Part shown: positions 44,815 to 55,400 of the stretch, piece after piece
Position numbering within the stretch: position 1 is the first letter of the stretch
Layout: each line of letters begins with the position of its first letter
Assembly: GCF_025144465.1 (NCBI RefSeq)
Contig: NZ_CP083553.1
Coordinates: forward strand, 702,501 to 766,500
Length of the DNA stretch: 64,000 nt
Direction of reading: 5' to 3'
From: Leisingera sp. S132
Lineage (GTDB): Bacteria; Pseudomonadota; Alphaproteobacteria; Rhodobacterales; Rhodobacteraceae
The notes under the pieces: model-generated
Seen by the model: the letters and a program-made list of their open reading frames with translations, nothing else
What the model was told of the DNA's origin: nothing
The model's database searches: none
Made by a program: the position numbers and the translations under genes

Positions 44815-46588
44815 GGCAGCGCACCTTGTGGCCAGGTTCCAGGTGTTTCATTCCCACTAAAGGCGGAGCATCAGCACCGTTGAACCTGAACGCTTCAGGC
44901 CAGTGCTCGGGGGCGCCCGCACCCTGGGCCACCAGTTTCAGATCAATTGGCCGGTCTATGTCTGGCTCCGGCTGGGCAGCGATCAGCGCCTTGGTATAGG
45001 GATGCTGCGGATTGTAGAACAGTGTCTCTGGCGGGGCCTGCTCGACGATCAGACCGCGCCGCATTACCGCCACTTCATCTGCAATCCGTGCCACCACGGC
45101 CAGATCATGGCTGATGAACAGATACGACAAATTGTTCTTGTCTCGGATTTCCTCAAGCAGCCGGAGGATCTGTTCTTGGACCGATACGTCGAGTGCAGAA
45201 GTCGGTTCATCGCAGACAATCAGAGCAGGGTCCAGCATCAGAGCGCGCGCAATTGACAGGCGCTGGCGCTGACCGCCGGAAAAGGCGTGAGGATAGCGTT
45301 TCAGCATATCAGAGGAGAGACCCACGAGGCGCAGCATTTCCGCTGCCTTGTCACGCCGTTCAGAACGGGTGCCGATACGATGGATGTCCAGCGGTTCCAT
45401 CAGTGTGTCCTGAATGCGCATTCTGGGCGATAGGGACGAGTACGGATCCTGAAACACCATTTGAGCCTGCCTCTGAAAAGCTGTTCTCGTTTCCCGGTCC
45501 ATGTCATGCACTGCAACCGGGGGGCTGCCGGGGGTTGGCCGGAACAGAATCTCGCCGCCGGAATCGGGCGGTTCCGCCCCTAGTGCGATCCGGGCGGCTG
45601 TTGTCTTGCCTGAGCCGCTCTCCCCCACAATTGCCAGTGTCTCACCTCGGGTCACCCGTAAGTCGATTTCCCGGCAGGCATGGATCAGTGTCGGGGCCTG
45701 CCAGCCTTTGCCTGCCCGCAGGGTATAGGTTTTGGAGATGTTTTTCATCTCCAGGATCAGGTCATCGCGCGAAGGCGGAATTGCGACAACTTCTGCATTC
45801 GGAATTTCCGGTGCAGCGTCAAACAATACCTTGGTGTAGGGGTGTGCCGGTGCGCGGAGCATCGGTTCGGCAGGCCCGGATTCCATAACCCTGCCTTTGT
45901 GCATCACCACCACTTGCTCAGCCATATTGGCAACTACGCCCAGATCGTGGGTGACCAGGATCATCGCCATTCCGGTTTCGCGCTGCAGATCCTTCATCAG
46001 CCCCAGCACTTGCGCCTGTGTAGTTACATCCAGTGCTGTGGTCGGCTCGTCTGCAATCAGCAGGTCGGGCTTGGCAACCATTGCCATGGCAATCATCGCC
46101 CGCTGGCGCATTCCTCCCGAAAGCTCGAACGGGTAGGAGCGGTAGGTGCGCTCTGGCTCAGGAAACCCGACCCGTTCAAAACACTCCAGAACCACGTTAC
46201 GTGCTTCGCGTTCAGATTTGCGCCCGTGCAGCCACAGGACTTCGGATACTTGGTTTCCGATCCGGTGCAGTGGTGACAGGGACCGCATGGGCTCCTGAAA
46301 GATCATTGAGACCGTATTGCCGCGCACGTCGCGCATCAAGCGTTCGTCAAGCGTGGCCAGATCAAGCTTCTTGCCCCGGCTCTCCAGTAATATTCGTCCG
46401 GAACGCAGCTGCGCCACCTTTGGCAGAATACGCAGAACTGCGCGGCAGGAAATCGTCTTGCCCGAGCCGCTTTCCCCAACCAAGGCAAGTGTTTCGCCGG
46501 GCTGGACAGCAAAGCTGACGTCCTTGACAACGGAGTCTCCTTTGCCAAACCCGATGCTGAGGTTTTCAACGGACAGCAGAGGGCGCAT
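44807..46588 (-). CDS. Dual ATPase ABC transporter subunit (YejF/GsiA-like)
   Basis: A 593-residue protein with two ATPase domains joined in one chain. Domain 1 has [15 protein letters not shown] and [15 protein letters not shown]; domain 2 has [15 protein letters not shown] and [15 protein letters not shown]. Both Walker B motifs ([12 protein letters not shown] and [12 protein letters not shown]) are intact. It is the first gene of the operon ATPase-SBP-permease-permease-CoA transferase and would power the importer. Confidence 0.9.
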   Translation of the reverse strand: MRPLLSVENLSIGFGKGDSVVKDVSFAVQPGETLALVGESGSGKTISCRAVLRILPKVAQLRSGRILLESRGKKLDLATLDERLMRDVRGNTVSMIFQEPMRSLSPLHRIGNQVSEVLWLHGRKSEREARNVVLECFERVGFPEPERTYRSYPFELSGGMRQRAMIAMAMVAKPDLLIADEPTTALDVTTQAQVLGLMKDLQRETGMAMILVTHDLGVVANMAEQVVVMHKGRVMESGPAEPMLRAPAHPYTKVLFDAAPEIPNAEVVAIPPSRDDLILEMKNISKTYTLRAGKGWQAPTLIHACREIDLRVTRGETLAIVGESGSGKTTAARIALGAEPPDSGGEILFRPTPGSPPVAVHDMDRETRTAFQRQAQMVFQDPYSSLSPRMRIQDTLMEPLDIHRIGTRSERRDKAAEMLRLVGLSSDMLKRYPHAFSGGQRQRLSIARALMLDPALIVCDEPTSALDVSVQEQILRLLEEIRDKNNLSYLFISHDLAVVARIADEVAVMRRGLIVEQAPPETLFYNPQHPYTKALIAAQPEPDIDRPIDLKLVAQGAGAPEHWPEAFRFNGADAPPLVGMKHLEPGHKVRCHA

Positions 46589-47010
46589 TCAGAATTGCCC
46601 GCCCAGCTGGTTCAAGGCGCTCATGAGATTGTGTTTTCCCCTGTTTTTTTCATCACCTTCGCGCGCCGAAGGCCTTTTAGTCAAACCCCATTTGACCAGA
46701 TGCCGGATTTGAAAGTGGTAATTGGCAAAGCTTATGAGGCTGTTGCGAGCCCGCGGTTGCAGAGCAACGAGTATGCAAGCCGTCTGAAAGGGGCTGGAGT
46801 ACTGCGCCAGCGTTCAGTCACGATTGATCATGACCTCGTGCAGGCCGCTGCCTGCGGCTGGAAACTTCTGAAAACCGGACCAGCAGAACGGTGTGTCGCT
46901 AAGGCCACTCAAACCTGACAGCAATTCGGCGCAGACTTGAGTGCTGTGTTGGCGCTGGCTGCAGGCCCGGCGTAGACTATCGCAAAAGCAATCTACCTGA
47001 AAGGCCGCCC
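46589..47010. other. Intergenic region with candidate TetR operator (46678-46698)
   Basis: TAGTCAAA-CCCCA-TTTGACCA is an inverted repeat with 8-bp arms and one mismatch, 90 bp upstream of the ABC operon. It is the best candidate operator for the TetR gene at 47011. A 72-codon open frame at 46700-46918 lacks a ribosome site and is not called. Nothing else is recognisable in this 422-bp gap. Confidence 0.45.
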
Positions 47011-47676
47011 ATGGCGCAAAAACCTGTTCTGCACCGGGATGACCCTGAGGCTGAGCCTTTGATCGGCAACATCAAAGTCACCCGCAACGACTGGCTGAAC
47101 GTGGCGATGGACGTGCTGATCTCTGACGGGGTTGAGCAGGTCAAAGTGCTGGCGCTGGCTGAGCGGATGCAGGTTTCAAGGTCGTCGTTCTACTGGTACT
47201 TTAAGTCGCGCCAGGATCTGCTGGACGCGCTTCTGAAAACCTGGGAGCAGACGAACACAGCGGGCATGGTGCGCCAGGCTGAGGCCTCGGCCAAGACTAT
47301 CACGGGGGCCGTGCTGAATGTCTTCCATTGCATTACCAACCCCAACCTTTTCAACACCGCGCTGGACTTTGCAGTGCGGGACTGGTCGCGCCGATCTGGC
47401 AAGGTGCGCAGCCTGCTGGATCGCTCTGACCGGCGCCGGGTTGAGGCGCTGACTGAAATGTTTGCCCGTTATGGCTACCCCGAACGAGAGGCTATGACCC
47501 GCGCCAAGGTGCTGTATTACATGCAGCTAGGCTACGACATGGCGGACCCGAACGAAAGCCATGCCCATCGGCTGGAAGTGACGCCCGAGTACCTGAAAGT
47601 GTTCACCGGGCGCGAGCCGCTGGCTGAGGAGATCGACGCCTTCACCGAGTTCACGCGCCAGCACTGGGACATCTGA
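47011..47676 (+). CDS. TetR-family transcriptional regulator
   Basis: A 221-residue regulator. The HTH is VKVLALAERMQVSRSSFYWYFKSRQDLLDALL (residues about 44-75), followed by a helical ligand domain. AAAGG precedes the ATG. It is divergent from the ABC importer operon and is its likely regulator. The ligand is unknown. Confidence 0.88.
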   Translation: MAQKPVLHRDDPEAEPLIGNIKVTRNDWLNVAMDVLISDGVEQVKVLALAERMQVSRSSFYWYFKSRQDLLDALLKTWEQTNTAGMVRQAEASAKTITGAVLNVFHCITNPNLFNTALDFAVRDWSRRSGKVRSLLDRSDRRRVEALTEMFARYGYPEREAMTRAKVLYYMQLGYDMADPNESHAHRLEVTPEYLKVFTGREPLAEEIDAFTEFTRQHWDI

Positions 47677-47707
47677 TATCCCAGCGCCGGCTTGTGATGG
47701 ATGGTTG

Positions 47708-50700
47708 TTAAAGGCTGAGCAGCACCTCATCCGTTGCATGTCGGACTTTTCTGGCGGCTTCCAGGCGCACCGGGCCGTAACCGCGGATTTCCATCGGTGC
47801 TTGCAGAATTGCGATACAGGCGTCATGGGTGCCAGGCGTATAGCGCTGGGCAATCTTGCTGAGCGCGGCCTCGTACCATGTCAGCAGATCGCGGTGCAGG
47901 CGGGCTTCCTCATGGTAGCCAAAGACGTTGAAGGCAGTGCCGCGCAGGCGGCGTGCCTTGACCAGCAGGTTCAGAGCCGGGCGCAGCCAAGGGCCGAATG
48001 AGCGTTTCAGCGGCCGGCCGCGGCTATCCTTTTTTAGGCTCAGCAGCGGCGGAGCGAGGTGGTATTTGACCGTGAAATCTCCCTCGAATTCGTCCTCGAT
48101 CTGGTGACGGAATTTTTCACTGGTCAATAGCCGCGCAACCTCGAATTCGTCTTTGTAGGCCATGAGCTTGAACAGCGACCGGGCGGCTGCAGCGGTTAGC
48201 TGCTCCTGTGCCTCAGCAGGCAGGGCGTCGCGGAACCGTCCCAGCGTTTCCTGATACCGGGATGCATATTCGGTATCCTGGTATCCGGTCAGGAAGGTTG
48301 CGCGCCGTTGAACCAGCTCTTGCAGCGTTTCGCCCTCGTCAGGAGTTTCCTTGTAGACGTCTTCAACCAGCTTCGGGTCTGCTGCCATGGCGCGGCCGAT
48401 GGCAAAGGCGAGCCGGTTTTTTTCGACCGCAACGCCGTTGAGTTCGATCGCTTGGTCCAATGCTCCGGCGCTGACCGGCACCAGCCCCTTTTGCCAGGCA
48501 AAGCCCAGCATCATGACATTGGCGAGGACCGCGTCGCCCAGCATTGTTTCGGCAGCCTCGTTGGCATTGAAGCCGGACAGGTTGGCCGGACCAACAGCGT
48601 CGGCGATGGTGCGTTCTCGTACCGCTGCCATCAGGTCGGCATCGCGGCGCAGAACCAGATCTCCTGTGGGCATCTCGGCCCGGTTCAGAACTATCCGGGT
48701 GCCTGCACGGTAATGAGCCGAGGCCTTGGGCGCCGAGCTCACGACGACATCGCAGCCGATGACCGCATCCGCGCCGCCCTGGTCGATCCGCACCTGGTTC
48801 AGTGTCTCCGGAGACTTAGAGAGCCTGATGTAGCTCAGCACAGTGCCGAACTTCTGGGCAAAACCGGTGAAGTCCAGAACGCTCGATCCCTTGCCCTCCA
48901 GATGCGCGGCCATGGTGATCAGGGCCCCAACGGTGACAACGCCGGTGCCGCCTACTCCGGTAACGAGCAGGTCAAACGGTTCTGCCAGGGAGGGAAGGTC
49001 CGGGGCGGGCAGCTGGGCTGCCAGTTTGGCGGCGTCCAGCCCGGCAGGCTTCTTCTTGCGCCGGGTTGCGCCCTCGACGGTGACGAAGCTGGGGCAGAAG
49101 CCGTTGAGGCAGGAGAAGTCCTTGTTGCAGGTGGAGAGGTTGATCTTGCGCTTGCGGCCAAAGGGCGTTTCCTTCGGCTCCACGCTCAGGCAGTTGGATT
49201 CCACCGAGCAATCGCCGCAACCCTCACAGACCAGGTCGTTGATGAAGGCAAAGCGTTTCGGGTCCTCCATCTTGCCGCGCTTGCGGCGGCGGCGCTTTTC
49301 GGTGGCGCAGGTCTGTTCGTAGATCAGCACGGTGACGCCGGGGACCTCGCGCAGTTCACGCTGGACCGTGTCCAGTTCTGCGCGGTCATGGAAGGTGGTG
49401 CCGCTTGGGAAATCCCCATGGCTGAACTTGCCGTTGTTGTCCGAGACCAGGGCAATACGCTGCACGCCTTCGGCGCGGCAGGTCTGGGCGATGCCATGCA
49501 CCGAAACCGGTCCGTCCACCGGCTGGCCGCCGGTCATCGCCACCGCGTCGTTATACAGGATCTTGTAGGTGATGTTGGTGCCGGCCGCGACCGCCTGGCG
49601 GATCGCCAGCGAACCGGAGTGATACCAGGTGCCTTCGCCGAGGTTCTGAAACACATGCTTGTTTCCATTGAACTGCGAGGCAACGGTCCACGGCACGCCT
49701 TCACCGCCCATCTGGGCATAGCCGGCGGTTTCACGGTCCATCCAGCTGGCCATCACATGGCAGCCGATGCCGGAAAACGCCTTGGAGCCTTCCGGCAGCT
49801 TGGTAGACGTGTTGTGCGGGCAGCCGGAGCAGAAGTAAGGCGTGCGGGTGGCGCCGGGCACGTTCAGCACTTTCGGCGGTTCAGCCGTCAGCGCAGCGGC
49901 CTTGGCCGGAAGGTTTTCTTCCGGGAAAAACTTGTCCAGCCGCGCCGCCACGATGGGCGCCAGCAGCAGCGGGCTCAGCTCACCGGTCCACGGGATCAGC
50001 GGCTCGCCCTGGCTGTCGTATTTGCCGACCATCTTCTCCGGCTTGCTGCCGGGCCAGTCATAGAAGTTTTCTTTGAACTGGCTTTCGATGATGCCGCGCT
50101 TTTCTTCTACAACCAGAACTTCCTGCTTGCCCTTCACGAACTTCAGCGCATCGGTGCGGTCCAGTGGCCAGACCATGCCGACCTTGTAGATGTCGATACC
50201 CAGACGGCGGCAGCCGGCCTCGTCCAGCCCCAGAAGGCGCAGGGCCTCCATCAGGTCCAGATGGCCCTTGCCGGTAGAGACAAAGCCGAAACGGGCGTCC
50301 TTGATGTCATAAATCCGCTTGTCGATCGGGTTTGCCTCGGCAAAGGCACGCACCGCGTCCAGCTTGGCATGGATGCGGGTTTCAATCTCGGGCGAGGGCA
50401 GGTCGGCGCGGCGGATATGCAGCCCGCCGGGGTAATCCGGCAGCTCCGGGTAAACGAACTGACGGTCCGGCTGCAGCTCCACCGAGCGCGCGCTCTCCAC
50501 GGTTTCCGACACTGCTTTGAAGCCGACCCAGGTGCCTGAGTAGCGGGACAGGGCAAAGCCGTATTCGCCGAAAGTCAGGTATTCTGAAACATCCGCCGGG
50601 TTCAGAACCGGCATGAACCAGGACATAAAGGCCACATCCGACTGGTGCGGCATGGAAGAGCTTACGCAGCCGTGGTCATCACCGGCGACGACCAGCACTC

Positions 50701-51130
50701 CGCCTTTCGCCGACGACCCGTAGGCGTTGCCGTGCTTCAGCGCATCACCGGAGCGGTCAACTCCCGGGCCTTTGCCGTACCACATGGAAAAAACACCCTC
50801 GACCTCGCAATGAGGGTCCAGAATGGCCTGCTGGGCGCCCAAAACGGCGGTAGCACCCAAGTCTTCATTCACGGCGGGCATGAACTTGATGCGGTGGTCT
50901 TGCATCCGCCCCTTGGCGCGCCAGAATTCCAGGTCTACGCCACCCAGCGGGGAGCCGCGGTAGCCGGAGACAAAGCCCGCGGTGTTCAAGCCTGCCTTCT
51001 GGTCGCGGCGGGCCTGGTCCAGCATCACCCGGGCCAGCGCCTGGGTGCCGGTCAGGAACACCCGGCCTTTGGTCATGTCGTACCGGTCGTCCAGTTTGTA
51101 GCTGCGAAAGTCGTGGCTCAGCTTCGTCAT
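47708..51130 (-). CDS. Indolepyruvate ferredoxin oxidoreductase, fused-chain type
   Basis: A 1140-residue 2-oxoacid oxidoreductase that decarboxylates aryl pyruvates (from aromatic amino acids) to acyl-CoA. It starts with a TPP/pyruvate-type domain (GTQALARVMLDQARRDQ, GYRGSPLGGVD). A cysteine-rich Fe-S segment (about 640-690; VCEGCGDCSVESNC, FSCLNGFCPS) and a gamma-type domain (GVGGTGVVTVGALITMAA) follow. Alpha and beta chains of IorAB are joined, as in many proteobacteria. The ATG at 51130 was chosen because residues before it in the longer frame are not conserved-looking. It diverges from an Lrp regulator. Confidence 0.9.
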   Translation of the reverse strand: MTKLSHDFRSYKLDDRYDMTKGRVFLTGTQALARVMLDQARRDQKAGLNTAGFVSGYRGSPLGGVDLEFWRAKGRMQDHRIKFMPAVNEDLGATAVLGAQQAILDPHCEVEGVFSMWYGKGPGVDRSGDALKHGNAYGSSAKGGVLVVAGDDHGCVSSSMPHQSDVAFMSWFMPVLNPADVSEYLTFGEYGFALSRYSGTWVGFKAVSETVESARSVELQPDRQFVYPELPDYPGGLHIRRADLPSPEIETRIHAKLDAVRAFAEANPIDKRIYDIKDARFGFVSTGKGHLDLMEALRLLGLDEAGCRRLGIDIYKVGMVWPLDRTDALKFVKGKQEVLVVEEKRGIIESQFKENFYDWPGSKPEKMVGKYDSQGEPLIPWTGELSPLLLAPIVAARLDKFFPEENLPAKAAALTAEPPKVLNVPGATRTPYFCSGCPHNTSTKLPEGSKAFSGIGCHVMASWMDRETAGYAQMGGEGVPWTVASQFNGNKHVFQNLGEGTWYHSGSLAIRQAVAAGTNITYKILYNDAVAMTGGQPVDGPVSVHGIAQTCRAEGVQRIALVSDNNGKFSHGDFPSGTTFHDRAELDTVQRELREVPGVTVLIYEQTCATEKRRRRKRGKMEDPKRFAFINDLVCEGCGDCSVESNCLSVEPKETPFGRKRKINLSTCNKDFSCLNGFCPSFVTVEGATRRKKKPAGLDAAKLAAQLPAPDLPSLAEPFDLLVTGVGGTGVVTVGALITMAAHLEGKGSSVLDFTGFAQKFGTVLSYIRLSKSPETLNQVRIDQGGADAVIGCDVVVSSAPKASAHYRAGTRIVLNRAEMPTGDLVLRRDADLMAAVRERTIADAVGPANLSGFNANEAAETMLGDAVLANVMMLGFAWQKGLVPVSAGALDQAIELNGVAVEKNRLAFAIGRAMAADPKLVEDVYKETPDEGETLQELVQRRATFLTGYQDTEYASRYQETLGRFRDALPAEAQEQLTAAAARSLFKLMAYKDEFEVARLLTSEKFRHQIEDEFEGDFTVKYHLAPPLLSLKKDSRGRPLKRSFGPWLRPALNLLVKARRLRGTAFNVFGYHEEARLHRDLLTWYEAALSKIAQRYTPGTHDACIAILQAPMEIRGYGPVRLEAARKVRHATDEVLLSL

Positions 51131-51275
51131 GGCGTCGGAATCCTTGCGCGGAAATGTGGTTTGCGGAAAAGTAATCCCGAATGCTTGAAAAGATTTGCCC
51201 GATTTGTTGGTTTTGCGATGATTTGTGGTTAAGTTACCCCTCGTTAAGCTCTGATGCGGGGAAAGTGACCGGAAA

Positions 51276-51734
51276 ATGGATATCAACGACCGAGACCGCC
51301 GTATCCTGACGCTGCTGCAGGAGGATTCCCGGATTTCCAACGCTGATCTCGCAGAGGCTGTTGGAATGTCGCCGTCTGCCCTTTGGCGCCGGGTCAGGGC
51401 ACTTGAAGAGGCGGGTATCATTGAACGCTATGGTGCGGTGGTAAATGCGCCAGCAATGGGGCTTGGTTTCCAGGCAATCGTGCATGTCCATTTGACCCGT
51501 CATGACCCGGATAAACTGGTGGAGTTCATCCGCGCCGTTGAAACAAACCCGCTGGTGCAGGAGTGCTATGCCACAACCGGTCAGGCGGATTACCATCTGC
51601 GGGTGCTTGCTCCGGACTTAGATGTCTACAACCGCTTTCTTGAAACCTTTCTGTTCCGTCTGCCTGCGGTCGCCAGCGCGCAAACCAACGTAGTTCTGCG
51701 CACAATAAAACGGGACATGCCTGTGGTGCCCTGA
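51276..51734 (+). CDS. Lrp/AsnC-family regulator
   Basis: A 152-residue regulator with an N-terminal HTH (RDRRILTLLQEDSRISNADLAEAVGMSPSALWRRVRALEEAG) and a RAM ligand-sensing domain with VQECYATTGQADYHLRVL. It diverges from the indolepyruvate oxidoreductase gene with 145 bp between and likely controls it in response to an amino acid. The stop at 51734 leaves a 122-bp gap before the convergent gene. Confidence 0.9.
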   Translation: MDINDRDRRILTLLQEDSRISNADLAEAVGMSPSALWRRVRALEEAGIIERYGAVVNAPAMGLGFQAIVHVHLTRHDPDKLVEFIRAVETNPLVQECYATTGQADYHLRVLAPDLDVYNRFLETFLFRLPAVASAQTNVVLRTIKRDMPVVP

Positions 51735-51856
51735 CCGGGTCGCCTCTAACACGGCCCTTCTTGCAAAAGAGCCAGAGTGCAAATCTGTGATTTCTTGGTG
51801 GTTTCTTTCCCGGCAGCGCTCCTGGGGAGAGCAGTTTCCTATTCAGGTTCCGCTTT

Positions 51857-52249
51857 TCAGGTTGCTGCGTACTTCACCCAGGCCCAGGCCATGGCGATAT
51901 AGGTCAGCTGGTGCAGCGCCTGGTCCGATCCCATGGCCTGCCAGAACATCGGTTGCTGTGGATTAAGATTTTTGCGCTCGGAAAAGCGGGCTTTGCCGAA
52001 ATCGATGTGGAAATGCACCAGCCACTCCAAAACCGCGAGCACGAGAATAAAGTTCAAAGGAGCGCCAAACAGCAGAAAAATGATTGCCGAACCGGCGATA
52101 TGAACGCCTGCATGCTGCGCCCGCCCGGTGTGCACGTAAGCGCAGCGGCCAGAAAGCATTTTTGGAGTCTGCAGGAAAAAATCGGCAAACAGGTGCTTGA
52201 CCTGCAAGGCGCAGAGAAGCAGCAGCACGGATCCGACATATTCCGGCAA
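51857..52249 (-). CDS. DUF3307-family membrane protein
   Basis: A 130-residue inner-membrane protein with four hydrophobic segments. It has the family sequence VKHLFADFFLQTPKML, HAGVHIAGSAIIFLLF, and EWLVHFHIDFGKARF. A TTG start at 52249 is proposed because TCAGGAGA lies 9 nt upstream; the longer frame to 52417 lacks a ribosome site and adds a non-family leader. Function is unknown. The DUF3307 histidines may bind metal or serve in the membrane. Confidence 0.75.
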   Translation of the reverse strand: MPEYVGSVLLLLCALQVKHLFADFFLQTPKMLSGRCAYVHTGRAQHAGVHIAGSAIIFLLFGAPLNFILVLAVLEWLVHFHIDFGKARFSERKNLNPQQPMFWQAMGSDQALHQLTYIAMAWAWVKYAAT

Positions 52250-52432
52250 ACCAAAAAGTCTCCTGAAAGTACACTTGGCTGGCACCTTACGGATTTTTTG
52301 CCGTCTGGCAAATGTTGCAACTGCAGGGTGCCGCAACGGGATTTGGCCGGTTTCTGCCCATTGCCTGCGCTGGCCAAACCGCGCTACCCATAGAAAAACC
52401 TTGCATGATGCCGCCAATTACGGAGCTTTCCC

Positions 52433-55400
52433 ATCGAGCGCTCTCTGTTCCGCTTCATCTGGAAATACTCGAAACGCGACCAGCTGGTGCTGCTTGTCGT
52501 GACCGCTTGCCTGTTTCCGCTGCTCTACTTGACGCTAGAGCTGCCGAAACGGATCATCAACGACGCGATAGGTGCTGAAAGCTCGACCATCACGGTGCTG
52601 AGCCATAGTTTTGATCAGCTGACCTTCCTCTGGATTCTTTGCGGTGCCTTTCTGGTGTCAGTGCTGTGCCACGGTCTGCTGAAGATGCGGATCAACACCA
52701 TGAAAGGGGTGCTGGCGGAGCGGATGCTGCGCCGTTTCCGCTATCAGCTGATCGCCCGAGTGCTGCGCTTTCCGCAGCCCTACTTTGAACGGGTGAGCCA
52801 GGGGGAATTGGTATCGATGGTCACATCAGAGTCTGAGCCGATGGGCGGGCTGATGGGGGACGCCGTGAGTCAGCCCGTTCTGCAAGCCGGGCAGATGCTG
52901 ACCATCTTGTTTTTTCTGTTTTTGCAGAACTTCTGGTTCGGAATGGCGGCGATTGCATTGATCCCGTTGCAAGGCTGGCTGATTCCGATGCTGCAGAGGC
53001 AGATCAACCTCTTGAACAAGAAACGCATCAAACAGGTGCGGTCGCTGGCTACCGAAATCGGGGAAAGCGCGGCTGGAGCTTCGACCCTGCGGATAAATGG
53101 CGGCTGGCGTTACCGGATGGCGATCATCACGGCCAGGCTCGGGCGTCTCTATGACATCCGCTTCCAGATCTACCAGAAAAAGTTCTTTATGAAGTTCCTC
53201 AACAACTTCATTACACAGTTGACCCCGTTTTTCTTCTACGCGGTTGGCGGCTACCTGGTTCTGCAGGGCAAAGTTTCGCTTGGGGCGCTGGTTGCCGCGC
53301 TGGCCGCATATAAGGATCTCGCTTCCCCGTGGAAGGAGCTTCTGGCCTATTACAACCAGACCCAGGACATGAGCCTGCGCTGGGAGGTGATCCTGGAACG
53401 TTTTGCCCCGCAGGGGATGGTGGACGAAGCGCTGCTCACAGGGGATCCGGACGAGCTGCAGCACCTTTCTGGAGATGTGGTGCTCGATTCCGTCACCGTG
53501 CGTGACACTGATGGCAACCTGGTGCTGGAGGAACTGAGTGCAACTTTTCCGGCCGGGCAAGTGATCGGAATCGCAGCGCCGTCAGAAGAGGACCGCAGGG
53601 CACTGGCGGAGCTACTGACGCGTGAAATTCTGCCGACCTCAGGAATTGTTACTGTGGCAAAGCAGGATTTGAGCGGGTTGCATCAGGCCGTGGTCGCAGC
53701 TCGCATAGGCTATGCCACCTCGCGGCCGGTTCTGTTTCAGGGGTCTTTTGGCGACAATGTGATGATGCCGATGCGGATGCGTCCGCAGGGCGAGCCGAAC
53801 AACCTGCACGAACTGGAGATTGCTGTTCAGGCGGGGAACAGCCCGGATCCATTTGACGCGCCATGGTTGGACCCCAAGCTGGCCGGGTTTTCCAGCGAGG
53901 CAGAACTGAGGGGCTGGTGGCTGAAAGTAGTGGAGGGCATCGGCTCAGATACGGCCCTGTTCCGGCGCGGCATTGAACAGCGTTTCGAGGAAGCCGCGCA
54001 CAAGGAGCTGGCAGAGCAACTGGTTAGCTTGCGCCCGGCAGTGCGTGAAGCAATCGAAAATGCAGGATTGGATGTGCATGTGCATTTCCTGGACCCAGAG
54101 AGCTACAATCCGGCCCTGCCTGTTGCTGAAAACCTGCTGTTCGCGGCCTCTCACGAGCCACTGACCGGCGAGACGCTGCATCAGCAAAGAGATTTTCTGG
54201 ACCAGCTGAAGCAATTGGGCCTCGATGAAAGCCTGGTCGCGCTGACCCGCGACGTTGTTGAAATGCTGCGGCAGATCTTTGGTGTGGATGGAACCGGCCA
54301 TCCGCTTTTCCGTAAGCTCGGCCTGGATGTTACTGCATATGAGACCGCGCTGACGCTGGTCGACCGGTCCGGCTCTGCTGAAGCATCTTCGCTTAGCCGG
54401 GAAGAGCTGGCGCAGCTGCTGATCGTGCCTTTCACCATCTCAGCCGAGCAGATCGGACCAGCTTTTGAAGATGATATGAAGGAACGTATCCTTGGTTTCC
54501 GCCGCAGTCACGGAGACGGGCTGCTGAAGTCCTTGGGCACAGGCTTTGTATCCTTTCAGCAGAACGCCATTACACCCAGTTTCACGGTTTTGGAGAATGC
54601 GCTGTTCGGCAAGATATCCGATGCCGCCGGCGCCAAGGGCGACGAAGTGCGCAAACTGGTTTCGGACCTTATGGTTCGTGAAGGTTTGCGTGATCAGGTG
54701 GTGGAACTGATATTCGACATGCCCATTGCTGTTGGCGGACAAGGGCTGGCAGCCAGTTTCGCAGAACCGCTCGCCTTCTGCCGTGCGACGATCAAACGTC
54801 CCGACATCCTGATCCTCGACTCAGCGATGGCGAGCTATGATCTGGAAACCCGTGTTGCAGTGCACAAGAATCTGCGCAAGCTTTTGCCTGACACGACGCT
54901 GATCTATCTGGCCCCCGGGTTTCAGAGCCCGGACGTCTTTGATGTCTATTTTGAATTGCGCCAAGGCCGGCTGGTCAGTGATGAGGCTCAGGCGGAGGTT
55001 GCTGAAGACGGAGCAGCCAGTCAGGATCTGGCGCGCAAGCTTCGTGCTCTCGAACAGACAGAGCTTTTCTCAGGCCTGAACCGTCGGCAGTTGCGCCTCT
55101 TGGCTTTTGGTGCGCGCTGGTACGATGCCAAGGCAGGTGAGGTGGTATTCCTCAAGGATGATGAGGCTTCAGACGGTGCCTATATGATCCTGTCGGGTGA
55201 GGCAGATCTTCTGCTTCCGCAGGAGGGGCGCGAAGACCGGCTGATTGCGCAAGTGGGGCCAGGCCGGCTGGTCGGAGAACTGGGGCTGATCCGTCAGGAG
55301 CCGCGGGCACTGAGTATGGTTGCATCCAGCGATTTGCGGTGCTTGCGAATCGGCGAAGAGGAGTTCCTGGCAGTTGTCGAAAACGACGCTTCGACGGCCT

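Noticed and set aside
46700..46918. 72-codon open frame in the TetR/ABC spacer
   Set aside because: No ribosome site, no domain, and it begins right at the candidate operator.
48308..50539. Long open frame (743 codons) antisense to the indolepyruvate oxidoreductase
   Set aside because: High-GC antisense shadow: the opposite strand carries a complete enzyme with all motifs, and this frame has no domain or ribosome site.
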